From positions 1-64,000 of the forward strand of contig VWPU01012124.1 of assembly GCA_013398955.1 (NCBI GenBank): a stretch of 64,000 nucleotides of DNA. Direction: 5' to 3'. Position 1 is the stretch's first letter, and the number at the start of each line of letters is the position of its first letter. A program made the position numbers and the translations under genes. Under the pieces are notes generated by a model that saw nothing but the letters and a program-made list of their open reading frames with translations, had not been told where the DNA came from and did no database searches. This DNA is from Callaeas wilsoni. Taxonomy: Eukaryota; Chordata; Aves; Passeriformes; Callaeidae. This document shows, piece after piece, positions 1 to 11,800 of the stretch.

Positions 1-210
1 CGGGGCGAGCGCGGGGCGAGCGCGGGCTCCGCAGCCGCCGCGGGGCCGCCAATGGAGAGGCGGTGCCGCCGTTAACTCTCGCCGGGCTGCGGAGCACCCG
101 CCCGCTGCGGCCGCTTGTGGCCGCCCGGACGCGGCTCTCGGGGCTCCGCACGGCGCACGGCGCGCTGAGACCCCGCGGGCGCGGGCACGGGGAGCGCTGA
201 GCCCCCGCGA
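1..210. promoter_or_regulatory. GC- and CpG-rich segment, possible edge of a CpG-island promoter
   Basis: The segment is very rich in G, C and CpG and has a CCAAT-type motif (gccaatgg, about 48-55). It could be the edge of a promoter island for a gene off the left side. I see no coding exon and no splice signal that I trust. It runs straight into the minisatellite, so the GC content could also belong to that array. Confidence 0.35.
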
Positions 211-714
211 GGGTTGGTACGGGGATACTCGGACCCCGCGGGGGCGCGCACGGGGGGCGCTGGGACCCCGCAAGGGTTGGTACGGGGATACTCGGACCCC
301 GCGGGGGCGCGCACGGGGGGCGCTGGGACCCCGCAAGGGTTGGTACGGGGATACTCGGACCCCGCGGGGGCGCGCACGGGGGGCGCTGGGACCCCGCAAG
401 GGTTGGTACGGGGATACTCGGACCCCGCGGGGGCGCGCACGGGGGGCGCTGGGACCCCGCAAGGGTTGGTACGGGGATACTCGGACCCCGCGGGGGCGCG
501 CACGGGGGGCGCTGGGACCCCGCAAGGGTTGGTACGGGGATACTCGGACCCCGCGGGGGCGCGCACGGGGGGCGCTGGGACCCCGCAAGGGTTGGTACGG
601 GGATACTCGGACCCCGCGGGGGCGCGCACGGGGGGCGCTGGGACCCCGCAAGGGTTGGTACGGGGATACTCGGACCCCGCGGGGGCGGGCACGGGGAATG
701 CTGAGACCCCGTAA
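211..714. repeat. 63-bp minisatellite, 8 copies
   Basis: Copies start at 211, 274, 337, 400, 463, 526, 589 and 652, exactly 63 bp apart. The first seven are nearly identical; the eighth is altered at its 3' end. Each unit is itself a pair of related halves of about 30 and 33 bp, each ending in a gaccccgc-type box. Because 63 is a multiple of three, open frames run through the array on both strands; these are not genes. The plus strand has many runs of four or more G. Confidence 0.97.
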
Positions 715-965
715 GGGCCGGCATGGGGGATGCTCAGACCCTCGCAAGAGCTCGCACGGAGGATGCTGAGACCCCACAAAGGCCGGCACAAGGGATGCTG
801 AGACCCCACAAGGGTCGGCGCCAGGGATGGTGAGGTCCCTCAGGGATCGGCACGGGGGATGCTCAGACCCCACAAGGGCCGGCCCGGGGGATGCTCAGAC
901 CCCACAAGGGCCAGCCCTGGGGATGCTCAGACCCCACAAGGGCCAGCCCTGGGGATGCGCAGCCC
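715..965. repeat. Degenerate 32-bp minisatellite continuing the 63-bp array
   Basis: About eight diverged units of 31-32 bp, built round ggggatgctcagacccc and acaagggcc, follow the 63-bp array. The last three are nearly perfect 32-mers. The unit is clearly related to the half-unit of the upstream array, so the 63-bp repeat looks like a dimer of this older monomer that was amplified later. Confidence 0.85.
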
Positions 966-1106
966 CCGCCGTCCCTCCCCCGGGCTCTGCTGTGCCCGCC
1001 GGGGTCGCGTCCCCCAGGGTTTAGGGTGCTGCTCAGTCCTGTCTCGGTCGAGTTGCAGATTTCATTCCACACCAAAAAATTGTTATTTTAAAAAATTTAT
1101 CCGTGG

Positions 1107-1233
1107 TTTTGATCTGGTTTTACATAGGATCCTGTTTTAATTTTTATAGCAGAACATAAGCATTTGTCTATATTTAGCCTGTAAAATACAGCAGTTCTCG
1201 CGTTACACGGTTAAAACCCCCAGAAATGTGCCT
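1107..1233. repeat. Local duplicate, copy A
   Basis: It matches 1891-2015 in the same order and orientation, with an identical core of over 30 bp (tatagcagaacataagcatt and onward) and shared ends (ttttgatc at the start, cagaaatgtgcct at the end). It is a diverged direct duplication about 785 bp apart, or two copies of an unrecognised dispersed repeat. Confidence 0.85.
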
Positions 1234-1890
1234 GTGGACGGCCGGGAGGTGCCTCTGACACCAGCAGGGCTGCGGTCCGTGGCAGGGCTGGGAAAGGTGA
1301 CAGAGCTCCCCTTCAGCTGATGCAAACCTTGTTCGAAGGAATGGAGCTTACACAGATTTGATTTTATGTTTTAGATGGTGATAACCGCACACTCAGGCTG
1401 CTTCAACCTCTTGTCTTTGGGAATTTAAATAAACTCGTCAGGGATGTAATACAGGGAGGAAGACACCAGACCCTCCCAGGAGGTCGGCTGAGAGCAGGGA
1501 TAACTCTGGGTCTTAGCGCACACCCTGAGCCAGAAGGAACAAGGATATTCCTCTTCCTGCCTTCCCCCAAATGCCATTTCCTCCTCTGCAGCAGGAGCAG
1601 CCCTCCATCCGCCCGTGGATCGGGAGCCAGCAGTTGATTTTGCAGCACAGGAGGAGACAGCAGTGCTCCATCCCAGCATTACGCCGTAATTAATGTTCCC
1701 TGAACGACCTTGAGAGAGGTACACGAGGGTATTGACTTGTTTAAATGTGGAAAGAAAAGAGCTCTAATGAAACAATAATAAAAACACGGGCTTAAACAGT
1801 GTTTGGAGATCCTTCGAGCTGTTAAATTGGTAAAAGTTGCTTTAAGTCCTTTCCTAAGTAGCAGAAAAAAGTGACATTCCTTTTTGTTTG

Positions 1891-2015
1891 TTTTGATCAG
1901 GTTTTACATAGAGTTGTTCCAGATTTTATAGCAGAACATAAGCATTTGTCTATATTTAATGTGTAAAATAGAATTCCTAACATATTACTTTGTTAAAGCC
2001 CTCAGAAATGTGCCT
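1891..2015. repeat. Local duplicate, copy B
   Basis: This is the partner of 1107-1233. The middle part is almost unchanged and the 3' third is more diverged, so the event is not very recent. There is no coding content. Confidence 0.85.
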
Positions 2016-3354
2016 AAACACATTGCTGTAATTCTTCACTCTGCTACCTATTTGGAAACACAAGACCTGCAGCTTACTGTGTATGTTTCCTTTAAAAGCA
2101 AAATTTGAATTACCTTATGTAAGTTGAAAATACAACAGAAATAAGATCCCGAGGCCTATTTTTATTTCATAGCCTAAACAAAACCAGACCCAAATCATAC
2201 CTGGAAGGTGATGCTTGCATACACACAAAGTGTAATTTGCAGCAATGTGGAATTTGTTTAAATAATTTTACTTTCTGATGCACTGAACATGAATGGTCTG
2301 ATATCAGGACACTTTTTTCTGTTGAAAAGACTGGATTTTTCGAGTGTATGCTTCCTAAGGAAATCTTTAATTTACCAATATCAAGTATTGCAATTTATTT
2401 CCACGTCTAGTTTTTCACCAGATTTAATGAGAGTGTCTGCTAGCCTATGGAAAGTTGCCAGAAATCTCTTTCGATACCAAGAGGGATCAATGGGAATGAA
2501 TAAAAAAATGGGACCAGCATAGAAAAGGATGCTGAAGGTGGAGTTATGGCTTGGAAAACACTCGGTTATTGGAGCAGGAAGAGGTGCTGTGCTGCTGAAG
2601 GCACTTCTTGGCAAATTTACCTGTGGAATTCCATCCAGGACACAAAAACTGGAGATCTGACAGCCCTTCCTGAGAAATGTGAGCGTGTTCAGGAAGTGGC
2701 TGGAGCCAAACCAAGCAAGTTTTTCCTCCTTCAGACTTTGTGTCCTTCTCCCAACAGCGATGAAGAGCAGACTGTTCTCCAGAGCTGTCATCGTTTCCAT
2801 GTCCAGGGAAGAGATCTGGCACCAGCCTCTGTGGCTGCTTGTGATTAACAACTCACTCTGAGTTCTGGTGGGAGATCCACGGGTTTGGAGGGTGGTGCAG
2901 GGAAGGAAAATGGTTGGCACAGCAGTTAAGGCCCTGAACCCATCAAAAATGTATAACACTACAGGTTAACTGCACCTTCCCCTGCGCTTTTGGCCTTGCA
3001 CTGTCTCGCAGCAAAACCCAACTATTCATTCCAGAGCCAAGCACACCCACAGGCTTTGGCTTGGTCAGCCTGCTCGTGCTGGCTTCGTGTGAATCCTCTG
3101 TCTCATTGTTTGCTCTCTTAGCAGTCCATCTGTTTCCTGAGAGCTTGTCCTGTGCCCCAGACTGCAGTAAAACTCAGCCTGGACTTTTCGTGTCATAGCT
3201 TCAACATTCTGCTGCTCAGGCCAAACCCAGATCTGCTCTAAGCTGCGGAGCCCCAGCAGCAGCTCAAACCCAGCAGCATCCCAGATTGCTTTCCAGGCCT
3301 CCAGACAGACCCAGCACCACGGGGTTTTGGCTTTTCTGCTTCTCCTCCACCGGG

Positions 3355-3360
3355 TTTATT
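3355..3360 (-). terminator. Candidate polyadenylation signal of the GOLIM4-like gene
   Basis: AATAAA on the minus strand, about 2.4 kb after the stop codon, is the first canonical hexamer I see in that direction. A nearer variant hexamer could be used instead, so this is only a candidate. Confidence 0.25.
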
Positions 3361-5740
3361 GTCTCTTCTTAGAGGAAACAGTGAACGAGTACTAAAACGG
3401 GGGCAACTCGCTATGGGCCAGGCAATGAAGCACTGACAACCTACAGCTCACAATTTATGCAACACTGCTAATTTTAGTCTCAGATATGGCCAGGGCAGAC
3501 AATCCCCAGGGCAGAGATGCTTGCTCTCAGCTGAGGGCAGCATATGACATATGGTTCCTAAAGCATCCTCCAAGCAGGGAGCTTTGCATTTAGGCCTGAG
3601 TTGCCACAGTTCCCTCCGAGTCATAACTTTGAGGATTACTCACTCTAGACATGCAAACGCAGAGAATCTGCCTCCTAATTTAGATTATCCTGCAGCCTGA
3701 ATCAGTGAGCAGCCTCACCCCCACCGGGCTTCTATTTCCAGTGCTTGATTCACTTCCAGTGAGGGCTGAACCTCCCCGCTCTGACAGTGCCGGGCTAAGG
3801 GAGAGCAGTGAGTGAGTGGAGCAGGGCAGGGAGAGCTGTGCTAAACACAGCTGGGGCAGCTTGGGCACGGAGCTTTGGCACTGGGGCCACGCTCTGGGTG
3901 GTCAGGGATGCTGCTCTGGCCTGGGAAACAACAGCATCTCACCAGCCCAGCTGGGAACGGGAGGCAGTTTTGATCAGGATGCTCTGAAGCAGTAACTGCA
4001 GCCCCAGCTGATCTGCTGTGAATGTGCTATTTATAGAGGAGCAGCCTCGCATCACGCAGCAGGGCTGGCAAGAGAAAGCACTAACGCAGCTTTAACCATC
4101 TCAGGGCATTTGGGGTATCTTCAACCCCACCAGAGTTTTGTAGTGAGCTCCTTGCAGAGCTCCATGAGCAGCTCTGGCACTTGGCTAAAAGATAATTTCC
4201 TAAACTCTGGCCCCTTTCCTTATTCTGCTCCACTCTACGCCAGAGTTGGACTTGCACAGCTGATTGTACTGGTAAGGAACACAAGCAGAATAAAAACAAA
4301 GAACCAAAAAGTCCTATGAAATGTAAATTTCAAGCTCCATTACAACCACTGGAAGAAAAAATAATGCTGTCAGAATGAAAAAGGCTGAGCTTACTGGGAA
4401 ATAAATATTGTTTTCCCCAATGTCTAAAAGTGCTTGCAAAATATGCCACAAACAAGGGATTAAAAAGAGCTCAACTAATTCAAATAGAGAACAAAGATCC
4501 TCTGATTTTTTACCAGGTGATGACGTTCAGCCAAAAGCTGTGTTTGATGAGTGAGGTCCCAGGGTCTGGGATTTCCAGCGTGGTGATGAGGAAGCAGGAG
4601 ACAGCTCAGACACAGAGGTGTGGCACAGGGCAGGGAGTGTGACAGCTCTGCCCTGTTCTGATCACTTAGAACAGGTTCTGGGCTTTGAGATATTGTGATT
4701 AAGCCCATTCTCCTTTCATTTTAAATTCCAGGGATCCCAGCTGTTCCTTCTTTCTCCCTGAGGTCAGATAAGATGTCTTTTGGAGGCCAACTAAAGTATC
4801 ACAGGTTTCAATCTACTGCATCAACACAAGAAATACCCAGTTTGCCAATTAAAAAGGAGTAAAATTTACCTTAGCTCCCTGCCAAATGTTGGGAGACTGG
4901 AAATAAGCCAAACAGGTTGGAACTGCATTAGCTGGGCCGCAAATATTCCTTCTTTCCCGTTTCTTGGTGCAGCTGTCCCTGTCCCCATCGGGAAGAGCCT
5001 GTCTCAGCTCAGGCCAGCCCTCACCTCCAGCTGCAAGGTCAGGGAAGAGGCACAGCATTCCACGGGGACGCTCCAAGCCCAGCAGGACTGTCACAGCTCG
5101 AAGCCAAGGAGAGGAGAACTCTACAAGGATCTGCTCCAAGTCTCTGGGGGTCTCTGCACCAGGAAGGGGGTCCAGGTGTTCACATCCACACACGCCCCAC
5201 TGCTGGCCATGGTTGGTGCTCTTGCACTGCTCCAAAGGGCAGGAAATTTCCTCTGATTCCCTCCCCACCCTGCTCAGAGGGGAGCAAAGGGTGTGTTAAA
5301 GAAACACTACTGAGCAAAATAATTTCTGAAGACAGATTCCTTTGTATTAGTGATCAGTCGAGTGAGTCCAGGGACCAGCTCAGGCACCCCGCTGCCCAGG
5401 AGGGTAAAAAACACCCCCCAAAACCAACCAAAAAACCCCTCTCCAGCTTCAAAAGGGGAGGTGGAAAACAAGAGGGTGAAGAACACAGTAAATCAGAAAG
5501 TGCTTCTAAGAAAAGCAGCAGGATAAGATCATTCCCAGTCTGAGAGCACTCCCAATCACCCAGGGAGGCAGCAGTGGCCCCGCACTGAGATGGATTTCTC
5601 GTCTGCAAACCCCTGCCAGGGCCTGCCCAGAGTTACCTCCTCCTGCCTTTGTTCTGGGCAGTGTTTGATACAGGAGCCAGTTCCCAGGAGGAGTTCCCAT
5701 CCCCTCATTCCTGGCGTATCCCATTTTCCTTCAGCAGCTT

Positions 5741-5851
5741 TCAGAAGTAGTCATCCTTCTTGCCACCAGCTCCCTGCATTCCCGCATGGTCCTTCCGCTC
5801 TTGGACAAGCTCCAGGTCGTCGTTGTCATCCACCTCCCCTCCATGATCCTC
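5741..5851 (-). CDS. GOLIM4-like exon 14: C-terminus and stop
   Basis: The acceptor is CCTCTGCCCCCAG. It encodes residues 556-591, very acidic at first (EDHGGEVDDNDDLEL) and ending GGKKDDYF, then TGA at 5741-5743. The acidic composition fits the C-terminus of the family, but the last residues differ from those of GOLIM4 as I recall it. Confidence 0.88.
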   Translation of the reverse strand, partial: EDHGGEVDDNDDLELVQERKDHAGMQGAGGKKDDYF

Positions 5852-8800
5852 CTGGGGGCAGAGGGGACAGCCAGGAAGGGAAAATCAGCCAGGCCTGGAA
5901 AAGGAGACCCTAAATGACAGCACACCACGCTGCTCCCGAGCACTGCTGCTCCACCAAGCCAGCCCAGCCCTAGAAACCTGGCAAAACAGGGAAGAACCCA
6001 CCTCTGCCGGGACCTTTAGGTGTCATTGGCGAGACACAGAGGTGTTGCCATGATCAGCCAGGGTGTTTTAAGCACATTTAATATCCTGGCAGTGCAATGG
6101 ACCTGTGACATCTCAGCCTGTTGCCACGGCTGCACGAGGAGCTGACATGAGGAGCTGACGTGAGGGGCAGATACAAAGAGCAGATATCCTACATCCACCC
6201 CATTTAAAACTGTGCCACAAACCCCACCCGTGACATGCAGCAGCCAGCACAGCCTCCACGGATGCTTTCAGCTCCAACCACCCAGTGCAGACACCCACAA
6301 GAGGCCTGGATGCACACAGAGGAAGGAGACCTGACACCTGCTCTGCCCACCCCTTATTCCCCCACCCCCTTCATTCCCAGAGGCAGCCCAAACCATCAAC
6401 TCCTCAGCAATCCCGGTGAAACTGCAGGAAAAACCCTCAGAGCAGCCACTCACAAAGGGCAGGGAGAGAATGAATGAGACTGGAGGAGGACTCATTTCTA
6501 TCTCTGTGAGCCAGAAGGCACCAGGGTGAGCCTCTCTAGCTCATGCTTGAAGAAACACATTGATCTGGCCTTGCTGCTCTGGCACAGCCTGTGATTGCTC
6601 CTGTGATTCCTCCTGTGATTCCTCCTGGGCAACCTGGGACAGTGGAAGGTCTGCTGTTTGGGAAGCATCCCACAGCTCAGCTGCTGCAGGTGGATGCAGA
6701 CGGAAAGGAGGAGGGGACACAGAGCACAAAGGGTGCTCTGAACACCTGGAAAAGGGAGCAGTGGGCTCCAGGCTTGTTCTGGAGACCTCACTGAGCAGGC
6801 AGAGGCAGACCTGGAGTCCCTAAAAGCTGAGTCCTCCCCAGCTCCTGGCTGCCAACACACCCAGGTGACGCCACACCAGAGAGGCAAAGAGGAAGAACCT
6901 TGGTGTCGTACAATTTCTTGCTCCTGATCTTCTTGATAATCATCCAGCGGGTCTTCCCTGGGCTTGGCAGGTCTGCCAGCATCCTGGAAAACACAGCCAG
7001 ACACGCTTGAGAGTGCCCCAGCCTGCTCCCATTCCCTGCCAGGGACACAGCTCCCGGGATCAGAGCCCCAGGTCTGGAAGTCGGGGCTGCCCTGGGGATC
7101 ACGGGGAGCAGAGGGACAATCAAGCAACCCCAACTCCATTTACTTCTGCCACCCAGTCTCTTTTCCCACCTGCTGGCAGCTCCTTCCACTTGGAGAGGGA
7201 GGTTTCTCCTGCAGCAGGAGGGCCCCAGGGCTCTTGCCTCAAGCTCCAGGACTCTGGGAAACTTTGACTTATTTAGGGTAGAGGTTTAGGGAGCACAGCA
7301 CAGCCAGATCTGAAAGCCAGGTATTTATGTCACTAATTCTTTCCACATTTTCACTAATCTCAAGGAGGTGTTGCTCTGCTGGTGCCAGCATCTCTCTCTT
7401 ACTTTATTTCACTGGCCTGGATTTCTTTTTTTCTTTCTTAATCCCACTATTAATCATGATTTTAGAGTTTGACGGATAAAACACTCCTTTTTTAAAACAA
7501 GCAACATTCAGCTGCTTGTCAAAACAAATGAACATTTCCCTGATGCAGAGTCTGGCTTCAGGCAGCAAGAAACACTTTGTGAAATAAATGGATTCCACCT
7601 GCAAGGAGGCAAACAAGGAGGCAGAGCTCTCACATGTTGTCACTGCTGCCAGGAGCCTTGGACAGGGCTGCACGGACCAGAACCCAAGCACAGATTCAGA
7701 TTATTGTCTCTGGTTCTGCTCCCAAGGGCATGAAAAGTCCCAGCCCCTGTGCAGGAGCAGCTGGGAGTGAGCCATGCCCTGTTCCACGTTTCTCTCCAGC
7801 CATGAAGGTGTTGCAAGTGCCAGGGGGGACTTTGACAAGCAGAGAGGACAAGGCCAGAGCAAGCTCTGGTACTGACCAACCTGCCAGAGAGCTGCCAGCT
7901 GCCTGCCACATCCTCACAGGGGGATTACGGATCCATCCAGAGTGTGATGTTTCCCTTTCAGTCCTTAAGCTCTCTGCCCACCCACCCACAGCTGGGGATC
8001 CCTCCCTGGCCCTGCTGGTTGTCCCCAGTCTGTCACCTTTGGTGGCTTCTCCTTTGACTCTTCTTTAACGCTGGGCTCCTTGAACTTCTCTGAGCCTCCC
8101 ACCTTCTCCTCAAAGTCAGGTCTCTCCAGCTCAGCCTCCTCAAACTCATCCTCACCTTGGTTATTGGGGTCCTGGGCAGGATCTGCAGCATCATCTGGCA
8201 TCTGGACAAGAAAAGCCTCTTGTGAATACATGGCAGGATATTCCCTCAGGAGGCAGAAAGATGTCTTCCCCAGCAAGCAGGAGCGCTGGCCTGGAGCACT
8301 TGGTTGCACCTCTCCAATCCTGTCAGTGTTTGTTAAAAAATCCCCAAACCAGTCTTTGTTATCCCTCCAGATCCAAGGAGTTTGGAGTTGCACATTACAG
8401 AAACTTCTGGGTAATTATTGACTCATTGGATTCTTGTTCCGAGCCAGAGCTGCATTCGGATGAAACGTGGCAGGACTTTCCACAGCCAGGCTGGGTGGGG
8501 CTTGGAGCAACCTGGGACAGTGGAAGGTGTCCCTGCCCATGGCAGGGGGTGGGCTGAGATGGTCTTTAAGGTGCCTTCCAATGCACTGAGTGGTTTTATG
8601 ATGCTGAGGTTACTCACCATGGGCTCCTGGACCACGGCCTCTTTCTGCGAGTGCACGTTCTCCTCCCTGTCGATCACTCCTGCATCTGCAAGGGACAGGG
8701 ACAGGGACAGGGATGGGGACAGGGACAGGGACAGGGATGGGGACAGGGACAGGGATGGGGACAGGGACAGGGACGGGGACAGGGACAGTCAGTGGGGTCT

Positions 8801-11800
8801 CCTCAAGGCCACTGCCACCAGTCTGGCAGTTTGTCTCCACCTGCTTGGGGCAGCCAATGCTCTGTGAGCGTGTGCAGGGGAATCCAATGCCAAGAATGAA
8901 ACGTTTCCGTACCCATTTCCAGCTCCTCCTCATCCGCCCTCTCCTTCTCTGCTGCCTGCTCTGCCCCTCTCCTCGGGCTGGGGGGCTGGGGGCTGCCTCT
9001 CTGCACCTCCTGCCCGCCCTTGGGGGCAAAGTGAAGGTTCTTGGGGTACCCATGGACTTGTTCCTCATCCATCTGGGCGTTCACCTTGCTAACGATGTCC
9101 TTCCAGCTGCAACCAAACAGAACCCCCTGCCTCAGAACACATTCCATAAAGCCATTTCATAATGGCAAGCAGAGAAAGGAATACTCCAACACATGCAGAA
9201 GTTTGGCCTAATTTAACTTTTTTTCATCGAAACTAGCAGGTTGTATTAATTACTGTGATATCTGCTTGAAAAAGAACATTTAATATGCCACATAGTACGG
9301 AACAAGTTCTGCTTTACAAACGCAATTTATTGTAGAACTCCCTTTATATTATTCACGTGACAATGACATCCACATAGCAATAAACTCCAGTTCTAAATAG
9401 GTTCTTACTCATGCCTCACACATACCCAAACACACACATCTAAGGGTTTAAAAATATCAAAACCACAACTCTTCTTTATTGTTCCAGCTTCATGGAAAAT
9501 GAAGATGCTACTAAAGTAAAATGAATGCTTCCCAAATGTCTGAGTAGCCTTAGTCAGGGACAGCTTCAGAAGTAAAGAACAGATGAAATCCCAGTGATAG
9601 GGACTCAAAAATAAGTGAAGCAAAAACTTTTAACCCCAGTAAGTTGCAGCAAGTTCCAAGCAGTCTGACTGCTTGCTCCAGCCTGTCCTCTACACGAGAT
9701 TTAAAAATCTATTTAAAACATTTCAGTTTTTAACTGCTGGAAAGGACAAGTGGCTTTACCTTTAGCAGCTCTTGAAGTCAGCACACAAACCCTTCTGTGA
9801 GGAAAATCACAACCTAGCCCCCAGCTCAGATTTCCCCATTATAAAACCATCAAAATGCAAGTTGGCCACTAAGAGCTCATCTGGAAGCCGCTGGTCAGAG
9901 CCTCCCAAGGCAGCAGTTCCTGGATGTGGGGCCCCTTTGTGCTCTGCTGCAGCCCCGTGTTGCTCTTGGCTCCGACAGGGCTGGGTTTTGTGCTCCTTAT
10001 CACAAATCTCAGCCCATGTAAACAACAGCCTCCAGCTGCTCTCTAATTCCTTGGTGATAGCTCCAGGAAAAGCAAAGCACACCAAACACCCCAGGATCCC
10101 TGTCCTCGCCGAAATGCCTCGCCAAGCAGATCAAATATTTGCATTTTCTGCCTCACATGGTGACAGGAAGCTGGCTGGGCTCTGCGAGGTGAGGAAAGGC
10201 CATGCTGCCACCACAGCCCTCAGTCACAGCCGCAGCAGAAGCAGCAGAACATCCCCCGAGCTGCTCCTGCTGTGTCCCTGCAGATGGGATTTATCACAGC
10301 ACTTTGGGGAGGACGTGGCCAGCTAAAGAAACAAGCAAAGCACTGTCTCTGCTCTGGAAAGGCCGCAGGTTAAGTGAACAGACAGAAATAGAAGAGGAGA
10401 AAGGGCAGGATCAGGCTGAGTCTAGAATGAAATCCAGAAGTTTCCTCTACAGATAAAACAGAAATGAAATCCTGTTTGCTCCAATAAACTGAACAGGCAT
10501 GACCTGCACACACACAGGGGATAAATAAGTTAAAGGAGGAAGCACTATTTTCAGAGTCACTTTTTGGATTGTGGCCAGATTTTGGTGAATTGCAGCCACA
10601 GAGGGACATTTTCTTCCTTTTGCAGAACAGAGCAGTCTCCTGCCAGTGCTGCTGAGACAATACACGGCTTCCCCTGTGCCTGCACAGCACCCACGGGATC
10701 CTGGGCCCTACCAGACTCCCAGGAATTCCACCAATACCAGTAACACACCAAAAAAAAGGCTGTTCTTCCAACCACCTTTCAAACAGACTCACAATAAACA
10801 CCAGACGAGGGATGTGCCTGTGGGCGCCTTCACCCCGGACGCTGAGGGCAGAAGAGTTTTGTGTCACCAACCTTTGCATTTGCACCTGTCTGTTCCCTGC
10901 TGAGTGGTGGTTGTCTGGCACTGGAGGTTTTTCTGCTGGAGAGGGCTGTCTTGGATCAGCCAGGGACAGCCCAGGAGCCTGGCTTTCCTCATGGCTTCGC
11001 ACCTGGATGCGCATCACCATCTTCACGTCCTGCAGAGGAGACACGTGTGGGCACCTGGGATATCAAGTACCCCCAAATGTGGACAGGTTTGTGGGCCAGA
11101 CAGTCCTTTATCAAAGAACAAACATTCTGAAGTGCTCCAGAACCAGCCTACAGTCCTGCCCACCCTGCAGCAGAAGACTCCTCCTTTAATGCGGCCAAAA
11201 AGGAATAATTTAGACCCTGTGTGACCCAGGCTTGTCTGGAGTAGGTGAATCTCCAAGAAAAGAGGAACAACAAAACCACCTCTAAAATACCCCTCCCACA
11301 TCCACATTACTGTAATTAAAGTCTAGCCACACTGCAATTATTGTCTTTTTTTAGAGATTAACTCCCTGTCAATCACCCCAGGAGTCTGGCGGGGCTGCAT
11401 TGATGATTTGCTCTTTGCAGACTCGGCAGAAGAACCCACTCCCCTGAGCCCGGCCGTGAAACCACCAACCCCTGAGAGTGCAGGCTGTGCTAAACCCGAG
11501 GGCAGCGCTGCCCCCACTCACGACACCACAACCACCAGAGCTCCGAGCTTGCCCAAAAGCAGCCGCGGCCTGCAGGACCTACCGGGCTCGCGTTGGGCAC
11601 GCTGTTCATGGTGCGGGTGAACCTGACCACATGGCCGTCCCCGTGCCGGGCTGGCCAGGCTGGCACGGCCTCTGGCAGCGAGTTGGCATCCCGTGCTGGG
11701 GCTGCCTGGGTGAAGGGCACGCGTGGCTGTGGCCTGGGGCCGTCGTGGCTGGAGGATCCCCGTCCCGCGGGCAGCTGAGCGCCGGGCAGCGCGGAGGGCA

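Larger units (their letters stand above)
966..5740. other. Region without a recognised coding gene; downstream part of the GOLIM4-like gene
   Basis: Apart from the 1107/1891 duplicate I see no conserved exon or RNA gene. The part next to 5740 should be the 3' UTR of the minus-strand gene. The nearest canonical polyadenylation hexamer on the minus strand that I found is at 3355-3360. Weaker variants are closer (TATAAA near 4030, AATACA near 5343). A 192-codon open frame at 2381-2959 on the minus strand resembles nothing I know. Confidence 0.5.

Noticed and set aside
211..714. CRISPR-like direct repeats
   Set aside because: The units are contiguous without unique spacers, and the genome is clearly a vertebrate nuclear one.
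72..809. Long open frames on both strands (245 and 166 codons) with a 21-residue repeat
   Set aside because: They result from a 63-bp tandem array whose unit is a multiple of three. There is no start context, splice signal or known domain.
2381..2959. 192-codon open frame on the minus strand
   Set aside because: I recognise no domain or family, the plus strand also has open frames here, and there is no supporting splice or promoter signal. It could still be a lineage-specific gene, but the sequence does not support saying so.
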